Shown here: piece after piece, positions 4,535 to 8,229 of the stretch
Numbering within the stretch: position 1 is the stretch's first letter
Layout of the letters: each line of letters begins with the position of its first letter
Assembly (NCBI GenBank): GCA_003218525.1
Contig: QHNU01000187.1
Span: forward strand, 1-8,229
DNA: 8,229 nucleotides
DNA from: Verrucomicrobiota bacterium
Lineage (GTDB): Bacteria; Verrucomicrobiota; Verrucomicrobiia; Chthoniobacterales; UBA10450
Direction of reading: 5' to 3'
Notes under the pieces: model-generated
What the model was told of the DNA's origin: nothing
Seen by the model: only the letters and a program-made list of their open reading frames with translations
The model's database searches: none
Made by a program: the position numbers and the translations under genes

Positions 4535-6991
4535 CTATTCGAAGCGCAACGCGATAATCGGATCGATCTTCAATGCGCGACGCGCTGGGAAATAACAAGC
4601 GGCAAAGGCTGCAGCGGCCAGCAGAACAGTGACCCCGACAAAGACAACCGGATCGCTGGGATTCACACCATAAAGGAAGCTGCTCGCCAGACGCGTAGAA
4701 CCGAATGCTACGAACAGACCAAGAATAAGCCCGATCACAGCCAGCAGCATTCCCTGCCGCAAAACCAGCCGAATGACCTGGCTGCCCTGCGCGCCCAACG
4801 CCATGCGAATCCCGAGCTCACGTGTTCGCTGGCTGACTGAATAGGCCATGAGCCCGTAAACACCCATGGAAGCAAGAACCAGCGCAAGCAATCCCAAAGT
4901 TCCGAGCAGAATCGCTCCCATCCATGAAGGCCAGAGGGCGAAAGCGAGATGCTGAGTGACAGTTTTTTCGTAGGTAATCGGGATTCGGCTGTCGATTTCG
5001 CGCACGATGCGATGGGTCTCGGTGATCAGCGGGCCAGGCGAGCCGACCGTATGAATGAAAATCGTAATTCCGCCATCAGCAACTTCCACAAATGGCAGAA
5101 ACACCATCGGCGCGGGCGCTTCACCAAGTGTGATCGCTTTGAAATCTCGGGTGACTCCAACTACTTCAAAGGAATCGGCATTGAGGAAATGAAAACGGCG
5201 GCCAATCGGATCTTCACTCGGCCAAAACTGACGCGCCATGGCATCATTGATCAAGGCAACGCGTCGCGCGTTTTTGTCGCAATCCTGCTCGGCCAACCTG
5301 CGACCGCGTAAGAGTGGAACGCGCAGCGTCTCCAAGTAGCCAGGCGTAATGGAATTCGTATTGGCGGGACGGCGATTGCGTTCGGCGCTCTCGTCACGGC
5401 CCTCGACGATAACGGTGCGGAAAATGCCACCACCAAGACCAAGCGGAACCCATTCGCCCAGATCGGCGCTGATCACCTGAGGGTTACGGCGTACTTGATC
5501 GAGAATATTGCGTGTCACCTGTGTTCCCTTTGTTTTGTCATAGCCCGCATGGGTGGGATCAATCGTGACAATCGCCAGATTTTCGGTGCGAAATCCGGGA
5601 TCGATCGCCTGAGCGGTGCGAAATCCCTTCAGGAACAGACCAGAGCCGATCAATAGCAAAAGCGAAACGGCGATCTGCGCGATAACCAGCAGATTGCGGA
5701 TATTCCACCGGCTGATTCCACCGACGCTACTGGACGCCCTCTCCCGTAAACCGTTGGTTAAATCCCAACGCACAGTCTGGAGCGCCGGAGCCAGACCAAA
5801 TATGACTCCACTCAGAAGCGTCAATGCGAACGCGGCTGATAACACCCGCAGATCGGGTTTCGGGTCAACCGCGAGCGGTATCGGGAATGGGGGTAGCAAC
5901 GAAAGCAAAATGTCGCCGAACCAATAAGCCAACACGATGCCGCCAACGCCGCCGATGAGTGCGAGAAGAACACTTTCGGTCAAAAGTTGCCGCACCACCC
6001 GTCCCCGACCAGCTCCTAAAGCCAAACGAATCGCCATTTCTCGCTGCCGCGTCGTCGCGCGCGCCAGCATTAGATTGGCAACATTCGCACATACGATCAT
6101 TAAAATACTGCCCGCAGCTGAAAGCAGAAGCAGCGAAACATTGGCGGCGAAACTTTCATTGCCAAAGCCGCCCAGCCCCTGCGCCTTGGCCGATTCTGCC
6201 GACCTCAGCACAACCGTGCGCTCCTTGTTCACATCCGGATACGCCTTCTCGAGCTGGCGTGCGATGGTCTTCATTTCCGCTTCAGCCTGAGAAAGCGTTA
6301 CACCCATTTTCAGGCGGCCGATCATATTAAGAAAGAGGGCTCGCCTGTTTTGAAACCAGTCTTCGGCTACAGGCCGCGCCCACTCGTGCATTGCCATCGG
6401 GACCCAGAAATCCGGCGCGACACCCACATCGACCCCGGTGAAACGGGGCGGCGCAACGCCGATCACGGTGAAAGCGCGGCCATTCAGGGTGATCGTGGTT
6501 CCGATGATGTCGGAGTTACTACCGAGTTTTTGCCAAAATTTGTGACCAAGGACGGCGACTGGATGACCATTCGGCGTGGTATCTTCCTCCGGCAAAAACG
6601 TGCGGCCGAGAACCGGTTTCACTTCGAGCAGATCGAAATAATTGCCGCTAACGACGAGACCAAGAACGTTCTGCGTTTCCCCACTCCGTGTCATTCCCAT
6701 GGCGCTGAAGGCGTAGGCTGCAACGCCGGTGAAAGAAGTATTCTGTTTGGCGTAATCGAGAAAATTCAGATACGAGCTCGGCTGCACACCCGGAAACCTG
6801 GGATCGGCCGTGAATGCGCGGACGAGACGATCGGAATGGCCCGCCGCCAACGGACGCAAAAGCAGAGTGTTGATGATGCCGAAAATAGTTGTATTTACGC
6901 CGATCCCGAGCGCGATGGCCAGAAATGCGACGGTGGCAAACCCGGGCGTTTTAATCAGCATCCGAACGGCGTAACGCAGATCCTGCCACAT
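4535..6991 (-). CDS. ADOP-type orphan ABC permease (FtsX - MacB periplasmic domain - FtsX, duplicated)
   Basis: An inner-membrane protein of the MacB/FtsX superfamily, in the 'acidobacterial duplicated orphan permease' architecture. It has 818 residues from the ATG at 6991-6989 (numbering from there). Order: a short basic N-terminus W-Q-D-L-R-Y-A-V-R-M-L, TM1 (about 18-45, ending LLLRPL), a MacB-like periplasmic core (about 50-280), three TM segments of the first FtsX domain (about 283-310, 337-365, 384-407) with R-Q-R-E-M-A-I-R-L-A-L-G-A (315-327), TM5 (about 434-456), a second core (about 465-685), and a second FtsX domain (about 692-720, 747-772, 782-803) with T-R-E-L-G-I-R-M-A-L-G-A (723-734). 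The duplicated 'RE(M/L)(A/G)IR.ALGA' motif shows the internal repeat. It ends ALKIDPIIALRFE, the family tail. No ATPase subunit is in the window, and the substrate is unknown; relatives of MacB act in mechanotransmission or efflux. TTG (6997) and GTG (6994) starts are possible, but the ATG has the best ribosome binding site spacing. Confidence 0.93.
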   Translation of the reverse strand: MWQDLRYAVRMLIKTPGFATVAFLAIALGIGVNTTIFGIINTLLLRPLAAGHSDRLVRAFTADPRFPGVQPSSYLNFLDYAKQNTSFTGVAAYAFSAMGMTRSGETQNVLGLVVSGNYFDLLEVKPVLGRTFLPEEDTTPNGHPVAVLGHKFWQKLGSNSDIIGTTITLNGRAFTVIGVAPPRFTGVDVGVAPDFWVPMAMHEWARPVAEDWFQNRRALFLNMIGRLKMGVTLSQAEAEMKTIARQLEKAYPDVNKERTVVLRSAESAKAQGLGGFGNESFAANVSLLLLSAAGSILMIVCANVANLMLARATTRQREMAIRLALGAGRGRVVRQLLTESVLLALIGGVGGIVLAYWFGDILLSLLPPFPIPLAVDPKPDLRVLSAAFALTLLSGVIFGLAPALQTVRWDLTNGLRERASSSVGGISRWNIRNLLVIAQIAVSLLLLIGSGLFLKGFRTAQAIDPGFRTENLAIVTIDPTHAGYDKTKGTQVTRNILDQVRRNPQVISADLGEWVPLGLGGGIFRTVIVEGRDESAERNRRPANTNSITPGYLETLRVPLLRGRRLAEQDCDKNARRVALINDAMARQFWPSEDPIGRRFHFLNADSFEVVGVTRDFKAITLGEAPAPMVFLPFVEVADGGITIFIHTVGSPGPLITETHRIVREIDSRIPITYEKTVTQHLAFALWPSWMGAILLGTLGLLALVLASMGVYGLMAYSVSQRTRELGIRMALGAQGSQVIRLVLRQGMLLAVIGLILGLFVAFGSTRLASSFLYGVNPSDPVVFVGVTVLLAAAAFAACYFPARRALKIDPIIALRFE

Positions 6992-7758
6992 CACCAAATC
7001 ACCTCCGAGATTCGAATGTTCCCGTTCACCGCCCGCATGGTGAGTTTCGAGAGCGGCCCTTGACCAATTGTTTCGTTAATCTCGGAAACACCGCCGCGTT
7101 TTCTGTTCTCGATTTCACTGAAATCGCTCGCCACACGGCCGTGTTTTGCCAATGCGTGGACTTCGAATGAGGCGTCCACCGGAATCAATGCGTGCACGTT
7201 GCCGTCATTGATTGCAGCGTCGATCGTAAGTGGCTTGTCTTCGAGCCAATCGAACACGACATCGACTCCACCGCTTTCGACGCTCACTTTCTGATCGCAA
7301 AAGCAATTGTGCGTTGTCAATCGTCCGCTTCCAAGTGAGGCGGAAATGGGATCGCCGCGCATCCCATCGATCACGAGCTCACCATTTGGTAAATTGACCG
7401 CAGCGATCCGTGCTGTCTGCGGAACATTAACAATGTAATCGATTGTCCCCGATCGGTCGGACAATCCCCAGCGCGGTTTTGCCGGCGCAACCGTATTGAC
7501 GTTGACCAAACCATTCTTGGTCTCGATCTGAATCTCCATTGCTTTGAGACGGGTGGGCGAGAACGCCTTTTTGATCGCCACAATTTTGATCTCGCTGCTA
7601 TCGGTCCCGTAAATTTGAATCGTGCCGTCGGTGCCATGTAGAGCAAACGTTCCAGCCGGAGCGAGTGGCACGGTTTTCTCCACAATATCTTCCAGGACCT
7701 CGTTGCCGATTGCTGACGCGATTACCAGCCGTTTCCTCGTTGGCGCCCCCTCACTCAT
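6991..7758 (-). CDS. DUF4097-family protein (adhesin-like beta-repeat protein)
   Basis: A 255-residue protein with the alternating short beta-strand pattern of the DUF4097 family, predicted to form a right-handed beta-solenoid; function unknown. Seen: T-F-A-L-H-G-T-D-G-T-I-Q-I-Y-G-T-D (37-53), successive S-G/N-G turns (N-L-P-N-G-E at 122-127, S-L-G-S-G-R at 141-146, S-V-E-S-G-G at 159-164, I-N-D-G-N at 183-187), and the typical ending L-T-M-R-A-V-N-G-N-I-R-I (239-250). The ATG at 7758 has GGGTGG upstream at good spacing, and its first bases overlap the stop of the lost permease tail (see 7751-7827). An ATG at 7785 in the same frame adds nine residues (MWVQGWRCD) that read as out-of-frame permease sequence, so it is less likely. 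There is no signal peptide or membrane segment, unlike many relatives, which suggests a cytosolic location or a lost N-terminus. Its TGA shares a base with the permease ATG (TGATG), indicating coupled translation. Confidence 0.82.
   Translation of the reverse strand: MSEGAPTRKRLVIASAIGNEVLEDIVEKTVPLAPAGTFALHGTDGTIQIYGTDSSEIKIVAIKKAFSPTRLKAMEIQIETKNGLVNVNTVAPAKPRWGLSDRSGTIDYIVNVPQTARIAAVNLPNGELVIDGMRGDPISASLGSGRLTTHNCFCDQKVSVESGGVDVVFDWLEDKPLTIDAAINDGNVHALIPVDASFEVHALAKHGRVASDFSEIENRKRGGVSEINETIGQGPLSKLTMRAVNGNIRISEVIW
7001..7006 (-). promoter_or_regulatory. Ribosome binding site for the ADOP permease, inside the DUF4097 gene
   Basis: On the minus strand GGAGGT lies nine bases before the ATG at 6991-6989, six before the GTG at 6994 and three before the TTG at 6997. 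The spacing favours the ATG, the codon that overlaps the DUF4097 stop as TGATG. A strong internal site with overlapping stop and start points to both coupled and independent initiation. Confidence 0.65.
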
Positions 7759-7827
7759 ATCGCAACGCCACCCTTGGACCCACATTCATGGCACGGGGGG
7801 CAAATCATATTTCAGATCAGTCAGCAT
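7751..7827 (-). pseudogene. Deletion remnant of an ADOP permease gene (start codons joined to end codons)
   Basis: In the gap between the upstream permease and the DUF4097 gene, minus strand, two pieces of permease-like sequence abut. From ATG 7827 the frame reads MLTDLKYDLPPVP then TGA; its first seven or eight residues match the usual ADOP N-terminus (M-x-x-D-L-R/K-Y-A), as in the intact neighbour (WQDLRYA). In another frame, 7804-7751 reads FAPRAMNVGPRVALRYE then TGA, closely matching the usual ADOP C-terminus (PARRA..VDP.VALRYE; compare FPARRALKIDPIIALRFE and FPARRAALLDPVQALRTE in the two flanking permeases). The pieces meet near 7805 and nothing of the roughly 800 intervening residues remains. 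The simplest reading is an internal deletion of a whole permease gene. The stop of the tail overlaps the DUF4097 ATG by eight bases, as expected if the two genes were once coupled. Confidence 0.6.
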
Positions 7828-7843
7828 CGTTGTGGCCCATAAT

Positions 7844-8229
7844 TCATTCGGTGCGCAACGCTTGCACCGGATCAAGCAGTGCAGCTCGTCGCGCGGGAAA
7901 TACACACGCGAGCAACGCAGCAAGGCCGAGGATCGACATCGTCACCGCCAGTAAAACCGGGTTGTGAGCAGATGTTTGATAAAGTTGCGAGGCGATCAAA
8001 CGGCCGAGCGCCAGCGCCGCGGCCAATCCCACCAACAACCCGAAGATCACCGGGCGCATTCCCTGATTCACGATCAATCGCAAGACATCCAGAGTTTGCG
8101 CACCAAGCGCCATGCGCACGCCGATTTCCCCAGTGCGTTGCTCGACCGTGTACGCGACCGCACCGTAAATACCGACCGTCGCCAGCAGCAGCTCGGCTCC
8201 AGCGAAAATACCAAGCAACCACATCATCA
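7844..8229 (-). CDS. ADOP/MacB-type permease, C-terminal FtsX domain only (5' part beyond window)
   Basis: The frame is open to the right edge, so this is the last 127 or so codons of a longer gene; the ATG at 8227-8225 is an internal Met. The visible part is a complete C-terminal FtsX domain: TM about 1-26 (LLGIFAGAELLLATVGIYGAV), the signature E-Q-R-T-G-E-I-G-V-R-M-A-L-G-A (29-43), TM about 57-78 (MRPVIFGLLVGLAAALALG), TM about 90-110 (NPVLLAVTMSILGLAALLACVF), and the family ending FPARRAALLDPVQALRTE before TGA at 7846-7844. It closely parallels residues 692-818 of the complete permease at 4535-6991 and would belong to the same operon. It is an inner-membrane protein whose partner ATPase and substrate are unknown. 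Confidence 0.9.
   Translation of the reverse strand, partial: MMWLLGIFAGAELLLATVGIYGAVAYTVEQRTGEIGVRMALGAQTLDVLRLIVNQGMRPVIFGLLVGLAAALALGRLIASQLYQTSAHNPVLLAVTMSILGLAALLACVFPARRAALLDPVQALRTE

Noticed and set aside
6350..7063. A 237-codon plus-strand frame
   Set aside because: It lies antisense to the permease and the end of the DUF4097 gene, both of which have clear family motifs; the translation shows no domain pattern or ribosome binding site.

Overview
The window is ordinary-looking bacterial chromosome, densely coded on both strands. It most resembles a soil Verrucomicrobiota genome of the Chthoniobacterales / Udaeobacter kind, with Acidobacteriota as the alternative. The grounds are the ADOP-type orphan permeases (large MacB/FtsX proteins abundant in those two phyla), a DUF4097 gene woven between them, and an intergenic cluster of short palindromes (GGACGAC...GTCGTCC, GGCGGTC...GACCGCC) of a style I associate with verrucomicrobial intergenic repeats. 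The taxonomic call is inference; there is no rRNA or other phylogenetic marker here.

Layout, left to right. (1) 1-962, + strand: the 3' part of a serine beta-lactamase-fold hydrolase/esterase, cut by the window edge just before its SxxK motif. (2) 963-1229: a non-coding gap with a nested palindrome cluster at 1068-1162. (3) 1230-1649, - strand: yjbQ (UPF0047). (4) Divergently from it, 1738-2277, + strand: hpt (hypoxanthine phosphoribosyltransferase), overlapping by ATGA with moaD at 2274-2519; a 15-base perfect palindrome lies in the yjbQ/hpt gap. A possible 23-residue ORF with a good ribosome binding site follows moaD. (5) 2590-3075, - strand: yajQ, facing moaD. (6) 3143-4531, + strand, divergent from yajQ: a TPR lipoprotein. 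(7) 4535-8229, all - strand: an operon-like array read from the right edge leftwards, made of the end of one ADOP permease, a deletion remnant of a second, a DUF4097 protein, and a complete 818-residue ADOP permease coupled to the DUF4097 gene by a TGATG overlap.

How the genes relate. hpt (purine salvage) and moaD (molybdopterin sulfur carrier) are translationally coupled although their pathways differ, so shared expression is more likely than shared chemistry. The right-hand third is one membrane-linked transcription unit. Its most notable detail is a scar at 7751-7827: the first codons of an ADOP gene (MLTDLKYD) are followed within a few bases, in another frame, by the characteristic ADOP C-terminal tail (FAPRAMNVGPRVALRYE then stop). 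This suggests that a whole permease gene of roughly 2.4 kb was deleted from the middle of the array. I found no CRISPR array, tRNA, rRNA, insertion sequence, prophage or convincing undescribed system.
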